The notes under the pieces: generated by a model
Seen by the model: only the letters and a program-made list of their open reading frames with translations
The model's database searches: none
What the model was told of the DNA's origin: nothing
Made by a program: the position numbers and the translations under genes
Assembly (NCBI GenBank): GCA_003477185.1
Contig: DMTJ01000253.1
Location: 1 to 7,880 of the forward strand
Direction: 5' to 3'
Length of the DNA stretch: 7,880 bases
From: Lentisphaeria bacterium
Lineage (GTDB): Bacteria; Verrucomicrobiota; Lentisphaeria; JABSQK01; UBA12247
Part shown: positions 1 to 6,700 of the stretch, in pieces
How positions within the stretch are numbered: the stretch's first letter is position 1
How the letters are laid out: each line of letters begins with the position of its first letter

Positions 1-60
1 GAGTCAGGCGGGGAACCGAGCAGCTCTAACGGACAGTCTATGCGCCTGAATTACCTGTTG
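1..60 (+). ncRNA. ffs: 4.5S signal recognition particle RNA, 3' part
   Basis: SRP RNA binds the Ffh M domain and helps target nascent membrane and secreted proteins to the translocon. Positions 3-24 give the whole domain IV core: GTCAGG (3-8), CGG (9-11), the GGAA tetraloop (12-15), CCG (16-18) and AGCAGC (19-24). The CGG/CCG stem closes the tetraloop and the two flanking strands match the symmetric internal loop seen in E. coli 4.5S RNA (same GTCAGG and AGCAGC). The 5' arm lies outside the window, so the long helix cannot be checked. The 3' end is not visible: I set it near 60, but the T-rich stretch at 73-87 could be the termination zone. The location just upstream of dnaX agrees with the scr-dnaX order in Bacillus. 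I am confident of identity, not of the end. Confidence 0.85.
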
Positions 61-101
61 GCACGACGTCGATCTTTTCTTGCTTTTCGATGCGGTGATT
101 C

Positions 102-1949
102 ATGGGATATCAGGTACTTGCTCGAAAATGGCGGCCACAGCGTTTCGCTGATGTGCTGGGCCAATCCCATATCACGCGCACGCTGCAAAATGCCATCGAG
201 CAGGATCGCGTCGGGCACGGCTATTTGTTCGTTGGCCCGCGGGGAATCGGCAAGACCACATCAGCCCGCATTTTTGCCAAGGCGCTGAACTGTCCCACTC
301 CGATCCGCGACGGCGAAGGCGGCCTCGAGCCATGCTGCACCTGCCACACATGCCAAGAAATCGCCGCCGGCTCCTGCCTCGACGTGCTCGAGATCGACGG
401 TGCCTCGCACAATAAAGTCGACGATATTCGCGAGATCCGAGAGGGCGTCCAATACACCCCCACAAACGGCCGCAAGTACAAAATCTACATCATCGACGAA
501 GTCCACATGCTCACCGCGCAGGCATGGAATGCGTTGCTCAAGACACTGGAAGAGCCGCCCCCACATGTAAAGTTTCTGTTTGCCACCACCGAGGCCCACA
601 AGGTCCTGGCCACGATCGTCTCTCGTTGTCAACGCTTCGATCTCAAGCCCATCGAAGTCCCGACCATTGTCGGGCGGCTGCACCAGATTGCCGAGGAAGA
701 AAAAGTCTTAGTGGACGAAGAAGCGCTGACCTTGATCGCTCGCGCCGCAGAAGGCGGTATGCGCGACGCCCAATCTATTTTCGACCAGATGATCTCATTC
801 TGCGGCGGCACCAATGAAGAGCAGCGCATCCATCAGAACGACGTGGTCGAGGTCTTCGGCCTATCCTCCTCAAGCGAGCTGAACCATTTGACCCGGGCGA
901 TGATAAGTAATGATGCGGTGGAACTTCTGGATGCCGTGCACGCGCTCGCAGACAAAGGCCGTGACCTCGAGCGCATGTATACCGACGTCCTCGGCTACCT
1001 TCGCAACATCATGGTCTTTCAGCTCAGCAAGGAGCCCACCCGGATCGTAGATGTATCGGAGACAGAGCGCGTGCAGCTGGTCGCGCTGGCGCAAAGCAGC
1101 GCCTCGATCGTGCAACGGTTGATTGATGGGCTGATGGATGATGATGGCGGCGTGCGCATGACCTTGAACAAGCGCCTCTATATCGAAGCCACATTCCTCC
1201 GCGTCATGCGCGACGCCCATGCCGTGCGTGTCGATGACCTGCTCGCCAAGCTGCGCGAGCTGGAAGCAAACGGACGCTTGAATGATCTTCCTCGGGGAAA
1301 TGAACCAGCCATACAAGTTTCCCAGATTGCCCAGATTCACGCGCCACTGGTCCAACCTCCCCCCCCGCCGACCGCCACTGCCGTCGTCGCGCAGCCGATG
1401 GCAGCCGCGCCTCCAGCACCGGTGCCCCCGCGATTTCCAGCGGTCGATCAGACACCAGAGCCAATCGCTGCGGAGCCGCCTCAGCAGCCAGAGATCATCA
1501 CTGCAGCTCCGCTGACACCTGAAACAGCGCCAGTCGCTGTGCCAGAGCCCTCAACGCCGCCTGAGCAGCCAGCGCCGGCTCCGCCGACACACACCGAGAC
1601 CCCCGTCAGCCTGCAAGCTGTACGCACAGCACATGAGCTTTGGGCACACCTGCTCTCCGTCCATGGGGAGTCAGTCGCAGCCCTGCGCGACGCTGGTACC
1701 GCCATCGGCCTCGAACAAGACACCCTTTTGTTGTCCGCAACCGCCGAGCCAAGCCAGGCCATTCGCCAAAAGGCCGCGGAAGTTGGTAGCGCGCACACGC
1801 CTCCCTTGACCATCAACTGGCAGGTAGACATCCCGCTGAAGCGCAAGAAGACCGCATCCTCAGAAGCATGGGAGGCTGCCGAAGGAAGCGAATTCGTCCA
1901 ATCGCTCTGTGACCTGTTCGGAGGCAAGGTCGTCGATGTCCGCGGCTAG
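102..1949 (+). CDS. dnaX: DNA polymerase III subunit tau/gamma (clamp loader ATPase)
   Basis: This is the AAA+ motor of the clamp loader, which opens the beta clamp and, through its tau tail, ties polymerase and helicase at the replication fork. The 615 residues show Walker A GPRGIGKT (45-52), four zinc-ligand cysteines (C64, C78, C81, C84), Walker B with DEVH (132-135), sensor 1 in FATT (160-163), the SRC finger (174-176) and sensor 2 GGMRDAQS (218-225). The collar domain III runs to about 390. A Pro/Ala-rich linker (about 415-500) follows, then a tau-type C-terminal domain ending in LFGGKVVDVRG. The start is the first usable ATG: an in-frame ATG at 90 meets TGA two codons later, and GGTGAT (94-99) can act as a Shine-Dalgarno. 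The length is close to E. coli tau (643). The last 14 bp overlap the next gene. A C8 run in the linker could allow a shorter gamma form. Confidence 0.97.
   Translation: MGYQVLARKWRPQRFADVLGQSHITRTLQNAIEQDRVGHGYLFVGPRGIGKTTSARIFAKALNCPTPIRDGEGGLEPCCTCHTCQEIAAGSCLDVLEIDGASHNKVDDIREIREGVQYTPTNGRKYKIYIIDEVHMLTAQAWNALLKTLEEPPPHVKFLFATTEAHKVLATIVSRCQRFDLKPIEVPTIVGRLHQIAEEEKVLVDEEALTLIARAAEGGMRDAQSIFDQMISFCGGTNEEQRIHQNDVVEVFGLSSSSELNHLTRAMISNDAVELLDAVHALADKGRDLERMYTDVLGYLRNIMVFQLSKEPTRIVDVSETERVQLVALAQSSASIVQRLIDGLMDDDGGVRMTLNKRLYIEATFLRVMRDAHAVRVDDLLAKLRELEANGRLNDLPRGNEPAIQVSQIAQIHAPLVQPPPPPTATAVVAQPMAAAPPAPVPPRFPAVDQTPEPIAAEPPQQPEIITAAPLTPETAPVAVPEPSTPPEQPAPAPPTHTETPVSLQAVRTAHELWAHLLSVHGESVAALRDAGTAIGLEQDTLLLSATAEPSQAIRQKAAEVGSAHTPPLTINWQVDIPLKRKKTASSEAWEAAEGSEFVQSLCDLFGGKVVDVRG
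1361..1367 (+). other. Possible slippery heptamer C CCC CCG in dnaX
   Basis: A run of eight C (1359-1366) followed by G encodes part of a five-proline stretch (residues 419-423). Read in the dnaX frame, positions 1361-1367 fit X XXY YYZ. A -1 slip would end at TGA 1520-1522, giving about 473 residues; a +1 shift would end at TGA 1513-1515, giving about 470. Either product would keep the ATPase and collar domains and lose the tau tail, as gamma does in E. coli. No clear stimulatory Shine-Dalgarno or stem-loop was recognised, and a plain Pro-rich linker explains the run equally well. Confidence 0.25.
1475..1572 (+). repeat. In-frame 17-bp direct repeat in the dnaX linker
   Basis: Positions 1475-1491 and 1556-1572 are identical at 16 of 17 bases (GCCGCCT, then C or G, then AGCAGCCAG) and lie 81 bp, exactly 27 codons, apart. 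A second shared block, GCTCCGC followed by T or C and GACAC, follows each copy. They encode EPPQQPE and TPPEQPA. This suggests an old internal duplication that lengthened the Pro-rich linker. Confidence 0.6.
1920..1929 (+). promoter_or_regulatory. Ribosome binding site fixing the HAD gene start
   Basis: GGAGG (1920-1924) and AAGG (1926-1929) lie 11 and 6 bases before ATG 1936. They lie downstream of the alternative ATG at 1909, so the gene most likely starts at 1936. The site is inside the last codons of dnaX, suggesting that both genes are translated from one mRNA. Confidence 0.65.
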
Positions 1950-2613
1950 CACATCACGGTTTGACGCCGTCATTTTCGACATGGATGGCGTTTTGGTAGA
2001 CTCAGAAGCATTCATCTGCCAGGCAGCCATTGCGATGTTCGCAGAGCTCGGCGTCCAGGCACAGGAGAGTGACTTCCTACCATTCGTCGGCATGGGGGAA
2101 AATCGCTATCTCGGAGGCGTCGCAGAGAAGTACGCGGCTCCTTTTTCGCTGGAGCGGGATAAAGCGCGAACATACGCCATCTATCTGGACTTGATCGTTG
2201 GCCAGCTGGACGCACTGCCGGGGGTTCACGACTTTATTGGCGAGCTCAAGGCACACGGCTTCAAGACAGCTGTCGCCTCCTCTGCGGATTTGGTCAAAGT
2301 GGCCGCCAATCTCCGCGAGATCGGCCTGCCGTTCGACTCCTTTGAGGCCGTCGTCAATGGCATGGATGTCGAGCACAAGAAGCCTGCGCCCGACATATTT
2401 CTGCTGGCAGCGGAGCGCATCCAAGTCGATCCCCAGCGGTCCCTCGTGGTAGAGGATGCCATCAGCGGGGTCACTGCAGCGAAAGCAGCTGGCGCGCAAT
2501 GCCTAGGCCTGACGACAAGTTTCCCTGCTGGAGACATGCACGAGGCGGATTGGATAGCACCGGACCTTTCCGCTGTCCCAGCCGCGCTTCGCGGCCTCCT
2601 GTTTGGCCCCTAA
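1936..2613 (+). CDS. HAD-superfamily hydrolase, beta-phosphoglucomutase/CbbY-like
   Basis: This is a 225-residue HAD phosphatase or phosphomutase, predicted cytosolic. Motif I is DMDGVLVDSE with nucleophile D15 and acid/base D17. Motif II is S115 in AVASSAD, motif III is K149 in KKPAPDIF, and motif IV is VVEDAISGV with E173 and D174 as magnesium ligands. The helical cap lies at about residues 24-90. Length and motif IV place it in the beta-PGM/CbbY branch (subfamily IA), whose members act on sugar phosphates or other phosphometabolites; the substrate cannot be read from sequence. The cap stretch VGMGENRYLGG together with AVASSAD and KPAPDIF recalls the HAD domain of the plant thylakoid protein SOQ1. 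ATG 1936 is preferred over ATG 1909 because of the ribosome binding site between them. The 14-bp overlap with dnaX suggests co-transcription, not shared function. Confidence 0.93.
   Translation: MSAASTSRFDAVIFDMDGVLVDSEAFICQAAIAMFAELGVQAQESDFLPFVGMGENRYLGGVAEKYAAPFSLERDKARTYAIYLDLIVGQLDALPGVHDFIGELKAHGFKTAVASSADLVKVAANLREIGLPFDSFEAVVNGMDVEHKKPAPDIFLLAAERIQVDPQRSLVVEDAISGVTAAKAAGAQCLGLTTSFPAGDMHEADWIAPDLSAVPAALRGLLFGP
2581..2595 (+). other. Perfect stem-loop at the 3' end of the HAD gene
   Basis: GCCGCG (2581-2586), loop CTT, CGCGGC (2590-2595) form six GC pairs 15 bp before the stop codon. No T-run follows directly (the next bases are CTCCTGTTTGG), so it does not qualify as an intrinsic terminator. 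It may stabilise the mRNA 3' end or be coincidental in GC-rich coding sequence. Confidence 0.4.
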
Positions 2614-2630
2614 AAGTCTTTATTCGGCGA

Positions 2631-2717
2631 TTGGATATTGGCGCTTCGCTCCCGATCCAGCTGGTCAGGCTCTGCCCCTTGGGCGGTCCGTGTTGGCTGT
2701 TGGATATTTTCGCTCCT
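2631..2717. repeat. Imperfect direct repeat, two copies
   Basis: TTGGATATT followed by TTCGCTCC occurs at 2631-2652 (with GGCGC inserted between the two blocks) and at 2701-2717 (without the insert), 70 bp apart. Weaker similarity continues after each copy, ending near CTTGGG and CTCGGG. The unit of about 55-70 bp may be a degenerate dispersed or tandem intergenic repeat. Its function is unknown. Confidence 0.45.
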
Positions 2718-2783
2718 GCGCCCCGGCTGTTGACGATTGTTCGGCCTCGGGACGAATCGGCGGGCTTGGCATCCCCCTCCGGC

Positions 2784-2819
2784 ACGCAGAAAACACGCAC
2801 TCTAAGTTGTGTCCTGCGT
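2784..2819. promoter_or_regulatory. Stem-loop upstream of the DUF883 gene
   Basis: ACGCAG (2784-2789) pairs with CTGCGT (2814-2819), and ACAC (2793-2796) pairs with GTGT (2809-2812). This gives ten base pairs with a 3x1 internal loop and a 12-base apical loop. It ends 59 bp before the DUF883 start, so it could be a 5' leader structure, an operator with dyad symmetry, or a weak terminator for the upstream genes. No U-tract follows, which argues against the last. Confidence 0.35.
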
Positions 2820-2878
2820 ATTTAGAAGTACCCTACTAAAGACAACAAGATCCCCCCGTAAACCAGAGGAACTCAGCC

Positions 2879-3223
2879 ATGCCAGATGCACACGACCATA
2901 GCAACGAGAAAATCCAGGAAGCATTGAAGCTGCTTGAGGAAGCGGCATGCGAGAAACGCGACGCCCTAAAAACACTGATTTCGGAGCGCTACACGCACCT
3001 GAAAGACGCCATGTCGGATAGCGAATCGAATGTCAAGGAATCCTTCAATCGCATGAGTCATCGCACCGCCGAGCAAGCACAGCGCTTCCGCGAAGTCGGC
3101 GAAGACCGCGTCCGTGAAGTGGCCAGCCAGGTCGACGAGAACGTCCACAACAATCCCTGGCCTTACATCGGCGGTGCCGCGGTGGCATCGCTCATGCTCG
3201 GGTACATCCTCGGGCGCAAGTAA
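2879..3223 (+). CDS. DUF883 family protein (ElaB/YqjD/YgaM-like), tail-anchored
   Basis: This is a 114-residue protein with a highly charged helical N-terminal part (about 8-90, rich in E, K, R and Q, coiled-coil-like) and one C-terminal membrane helix (about 94-111). The helix carries small residues and is framed by NNPWPYIGG and LGRK. That ending is the hallmark of DUF883. E. coli members YqjD and ElaB are inner-membrane proteins reported to bind ribosomes in stationary phase and to be stress-regulated; whether this holds here is inference. The start ATG has AGAGGA eight bases upstream. It is followed after 20 bp by a two-TM membrane gene, the same general order as yqjD-yqjE in E. coli. C24 is the only cysteine. 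Confidence 0.85.
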   Translation: MPDAHDHSNEKIQEALKLLEEAACEKRDALKTLISERYTHLKDAMSDSESNVKESFNRMSHRTAEQAQRFREVGEDRVREVASQVDENVHNNPWPYIGGAAVASLMLGYILGRK

Positions 3224-3243
3224 GGCTACTGCCAGCGGAGCAC

Positions 3244-3765
3244 ATGAAGAAACTGCCGAAAAAGCTCCTGGCGCAGGTAGCAAGACGGCTGATCCGTAAG
3301 AACGGCAGGAAGTGGGCCGTCCTTGCGCTCCGCTCCCTGCTGAGGGCGCAGTCTGTACGTCGCGTCCGCGCTGAACTGTACGCCAGCGCAGCGACCGTTC
3401 GGGCCGCCGCCCAGGAAGCTGCGCTCGTCCGCGCCAAAGTTGAGATCGCCAAGATCGCCGTTCGCCAATGCGGCCGGCCGCCACGCAAACCGCTGATCGG
3501 CTTGGTTTTCGCCTATGGCTTGCCCACTCTAATCTGTGCCTTCGGGCTTGCCTCCGCTGCCACCGGAAGCGGAGTCTATCTCGCGACAAAATCCGTAAGC
3601 CCCGCCCTCTGGACCGTGACCCTTCTCTGGGGGCTCGCTGGCTTTGGCCTACTTGGCGTCTTTCTCGCAGTCATTTGGCGGATTGCTAGACAGGAAACCT
3701 GGAACGATTTGGCGTGGAAGATACAACGCTGGGCAAGAAGAACGCCAGACAAGGGTAAAGAATGA
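3244..3765 (+). CDS. Basic two-TM membrane protein, possibly YqjE/holin-like
   Basis: I do not recognise this 173-residue protein with certainty. It has a strongly basic N-terminal part (KKLPKKLL, RRLIRKNGRK), an Ala/Arg-rich amphipathic helix (about 34-76, ending in LVRAKVEIAKIAV), two membrane segments (about 83-114 and 121-146) and a basic tail. The order of amphipathic helix, hairpin of two TMs and basic end, together with the DUF883 gene just upstream, resembles the YqjE/phage-holin superfamily III proteins (PF07332), but the identity is an inference from layout. It has no signal peptide. GGAG (3237-3240) is only three bases before ATG, an unusually short spacing, so initiation may be weak or depend on the upstream gene. 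Its stop codon overlaps the start of the giant secreted protein as ATGA. Confidence 0.75.
   Translation: MKKLPKKLLAQVARRLIRKNGRKWAVLALRSLLRAQSVRRVRAELYASAATVRAAAQEAALVRAKVEIAKIAVRQCGRPPRKPLIGLVFAYGLPTLICAFGLASAATGSGVYLATKSVSPALWTVTLLWGLAGFGLLGVFLAVIWRIARQETWNDLAWKIQRWARRTPDKGKE
3751..3765 (+). promoter_or_regulatory. Ribosome binding site and ATGA stop-start overlap
   Basis: AAGGG (3751-3755) lies six bases before ATG 3762, and the TGA of the two-TM gene (3763-3765) shares bases with that ATG. This four-base overlap is the classic arrangement for coupled translation and fixes the start of the large gene, which then encodes a clean signal peptide. Confidence 0.8.
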
Positions 3766-6700
3766 TCCGGCTTGTGTCTTTACTGCTTGCCACCGCCGTG
3801 TGGCTCTCTGCTGCCAAATCCAGCTGGACAGAGCACCCAGTCCCAGCCCGTGATATCCTTACCTCGGGCTCATTCGTCGATGATGTATCCGGTTGGGTAA
3901 TTGGCCCGCAGACCGTACTTCATACCATGGACGGAGCCAAAACCTGGTATCCGCAAACACTTCCCGACCTGGATAACGTCTGGCTCACAGCCGTCCAAGC
4001 TCTAAGCGACTCCACCGCCGTGATCACCGCCTCCGCTTACGGCCGAAACAAAATTGGCATGGTCGTCAGAACCGAGGACAGCGGTCGCTCCTGGACCAAG
4101 CTTGCGCTGCGCAAGGGCACCTTTTCCTCCGTGGTCTTCCATGCGGACAGGACGCGCGGCTACCTGATCTCCAGCAGCCAGGGGCTGCTTCGCACCAACG
4201 ACCGCGGTATCTCGTGGGCCCCCGTCCGCATGCCTCGCCCACTCGTTCTGCGCAAGGACAACCATCAGAGCATGATCTCGCTGCCAGATGACAAAACGGC
4301 CTGGGTCGCATCGCGCAACGGCCTGTGGCGCTCGGACAACGATGGTGCCGACTGGCAATGGGTCCCGTTACCAATCGGTGAGATGGCGCTGGATGCCGCG
4401 ATTCATCAGATCTCATTCGCAACCAGCCAGATCGGCTGGGCCCTCCTGAGCGGCAATACCTTGGAAACCCGCGACGGCGGCCGCACTTGGGCTCAAATCA
4501 ACGTCTCCGGTCTCCCCTATGCCGTTTCCTCGGAACGCGTCTGGATCCTCAGCAGCATTCAGGCATGGCAATCCAAAGACAGCGGCCGCAGTTGGGTCCC
4601 CAATCTATCCTTGGATCAGCGCAAAGGTCGCCTCATTGGCCTCGCCTTTACGCCCACCCGCGTCTTCGCCCTTGGCGGTACGCAGGCCATTCGCCAACCA
4701 TATATTGCCGAGCGCTCGATGATCGGCAACCGACATGCCGCTGAGGACGTCGCCGTCAACGTGCCCATTCGCGTAGCCAAGCCTGGTTTCGTCGGCCTGC
4801 AGATTCAGAATAATGCGAACCGTGTCGTCCAGAACATGGCCGATATTCCCGCGGCTGCCGGTGAAAGCGCAGTGCAGTGGGACCTCTCAACAGTGGACGA
4901 CCTCTGGCGCGACACCCCCAGGCTGCATGACAACCTCCTTCCCGAGGCAGACAATAAGACCCTGACCGCCGATTCCGGGAGATATCTCATCCGCGGCATC
5001 TGGCGACCGCAGCTAGACCTGCGTTATAGCGGCTCCTTCCTCCCGATCAAGGACCACGGCATGCCGTGGTTGACTGAGGACCGTCGCGGCGGTTGGGTCG
5101 GCGACTTAAAGCCAGCCAGCACCATCGCCGCCACTAGCAACGGCATGTGGCTTGGTGCCTATGCCAAGAAAGGCGATGCACTGATCCAATGTGACCTCAA
5201 CATGGAGAAGTTGTGGGGCACGCCGCGCATCCAGTTGGCCTGCCCACGCGTGATGACCGCCGCTGGCGACCACCTTTATTTTGTCGATCACGGCCTGGCG
5301 GCAGATAACCTCGTCCTCATTCAGTTCAATACCATCACCCGCCAAGTCCGCCGCGTGCGCGTGATGGGCCGAGAGCCCAACAGAAAGCCCCAGATCAGCG
5401 GCATCGCAGTCACCGATAACCGCCTCTACCTCGCCGACCGCATGCAGAATCAGATCTTAGTCTGCACGCTTGACAGCAGCCTCACCCGCAACAGGAAAAA
5501 CCCACTTCCACTCGCAAACCTAGGGCGAGACATGTCCGCGGTTGCCACCATCCTGAATACCTTCTCGCTCCCGAAGCCTGGTCGCATCCGGGTTCTGGAT
5601 GATCGTCACCTACTCGTCGTCAGCGACGATCGCATCGTCCAGATCCACCGCGGCACGGGCGGCGTAGAGGTCGTCGTTTCTGGATTGGTCAACCCCCTCG
5701 GCCTGGCTGTCGACGGCACCGGTAATTTCTTCGTCGGCGAGATGGCGCCGCAACATCAGGTCAAGATGTACTCCCGCGATGGCAGGATGTTGCGCAGCAT
5801 AGGCCTGATTGGCCCCCACCGCATCGGCGAGTTCGACCGAAATAACCTCGAAAGCCCAGCAGGTCTCGCAGTCGCAGCCGACGGAAACCTATGGGTCTGT
5901 GAGGCCAACGACGAACTACGACGCGTTAGCGTCTGGGACCGAAATGGCACCTGTGTCCGCCAAGTGATTGGCCCAGCCCTCTACAGCGGTGGCGGTACCA
6001 TCGATCCCCAGAACCCAAACCGCTTCTTCTACCTAGGCAAAGAATTCCACCGCGACAGCAACGGGAAAGTTTCGCTCACCCGAATCCTCTGGCGCAGAAA
6101 CGGGCTTGATTACGATTCATTCGCTGGCTCTCGGCGACTGAACTCCAACGGCGACGCACCATCTCACCCGTTCTACAACAATCGCAGCCTTTTCTTCAGT
6201 CAGTGGGGTGGCTACGGGATGGGAAATGTGAACACCATCTGGCGCAATGTCGATGACCACCTGCGGCCCGTCGCCGCCGTAGGCGTAATTCCAGACTGGC
6301 TACGAGAACGCCTCTCTCTCCCGGTAGACAGCACCATTTTTGCCTGGACCGATCGAGACCGGGACGGCCGCGTCCAGGCTCGTGAACTCACCACTGGCAC
6401 CTTGCCCAAGCCCGACTCCGTCTGGGGCACACGCGTCAGCAAGACCTTCGAGGTCGCCTTCTCGGCCCTCACCGGCCGCCTTGGCTTTGCCTTGTTCCGC
6501 GTCCAGGGAGCGACTCCAGACGGAAATCCCCTCTACGAGTTACCGCAAGCCTACCAGTACGTCGATGACATCGTCCTACCCCCTACCCAGCAGATTCAGT
6601 CGGTCGCCATGGACAGCCTCGGCCAACCCATACTCTGCGGCCCCTATCTTTACGGCGTCACCCGCGGCGGGCGCACCCGCTGGCGCTACCCAAATCGCTG

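Larger units (their letters stand above)
2614..2878. other. Intergenic region, no convincing gene
   Basis: These 265 bp separate the dnaX-HAD unit from the DUF883 unit and should contain the end of the first transcript and the promoter of the second. Open frames across it (for example 2603-2839) have no good ribosome binding site and resemble nothing I know. TTGACG at 2731-2736 is a decent -35 box but has only a weak -10 partner (around 2753-2758). The region holds an imperfect direct repeat, a short stem-loop (2672-2686, loop CTT) and a longer stem-loop (2784-2819). AGAGGA at 2865-2870, eight bases before ATG 2879, is the ribosome binding site of the next gene. Confidence 0.6.

Noticed and set aside
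58..90. Sigma-70 promoter TTGGCA (58-63) for dnaX
   Set aside because: No acceptable -10 hexamer lies 16-18 bases downstream; the T-rich stretch is more likely the end of the SRP RNA transcript.
40..288. Open frame of 82 codons at the left end overlapping dnaX
   Set aside because: It runs out of frame through the Walker A coding region of dnaX and starts within the SRP RNA region; its sequence has no family likeness.
696..712. A-rich GAAGAAAAAG as a dnaX slip site
   Set aside because: The A5 run does not fit X XXY YYZ in the dnaX frame and lies in the AAA+ domain near residue 200, too early for a gamma product.
2581..2624. Intrinsic terminator after the HAD gene
   Set aside because: The GC stem at 2581-2595 is perfect but lies inside the coding sequence and no T-run follows it directly.
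2499..2839. Two overlapping open frames covering the intergenic gap
   Set aside because: One starts inside the HAD gene and the other at its last codons; neither has a good ribosome binding site or recognisable protein features, and the region has repeats instead.
2966..3589. Antisense frame of 207 codons across DUF883 and the two-TM gene
   Set aside because: It is the mirror of two well-supported genes, is Arg/Ser-rich as expected for an antisense GC-rich shadow, and shows no domain.
3924..4595. Sialidase activity for the giant protein
   Set aside because: Only the structural Asp boxes are visible; I could not place the catalytic Arg triad or the Tyr/Glu pair.
5601..5631. Inverted repeat GATCGTC/GACGATC in the giant gene
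   Set aside because: Seven pairs with a 17-base loop are common by chance in GC-rich coding sequence with many Asp-Asp and Arg codons.
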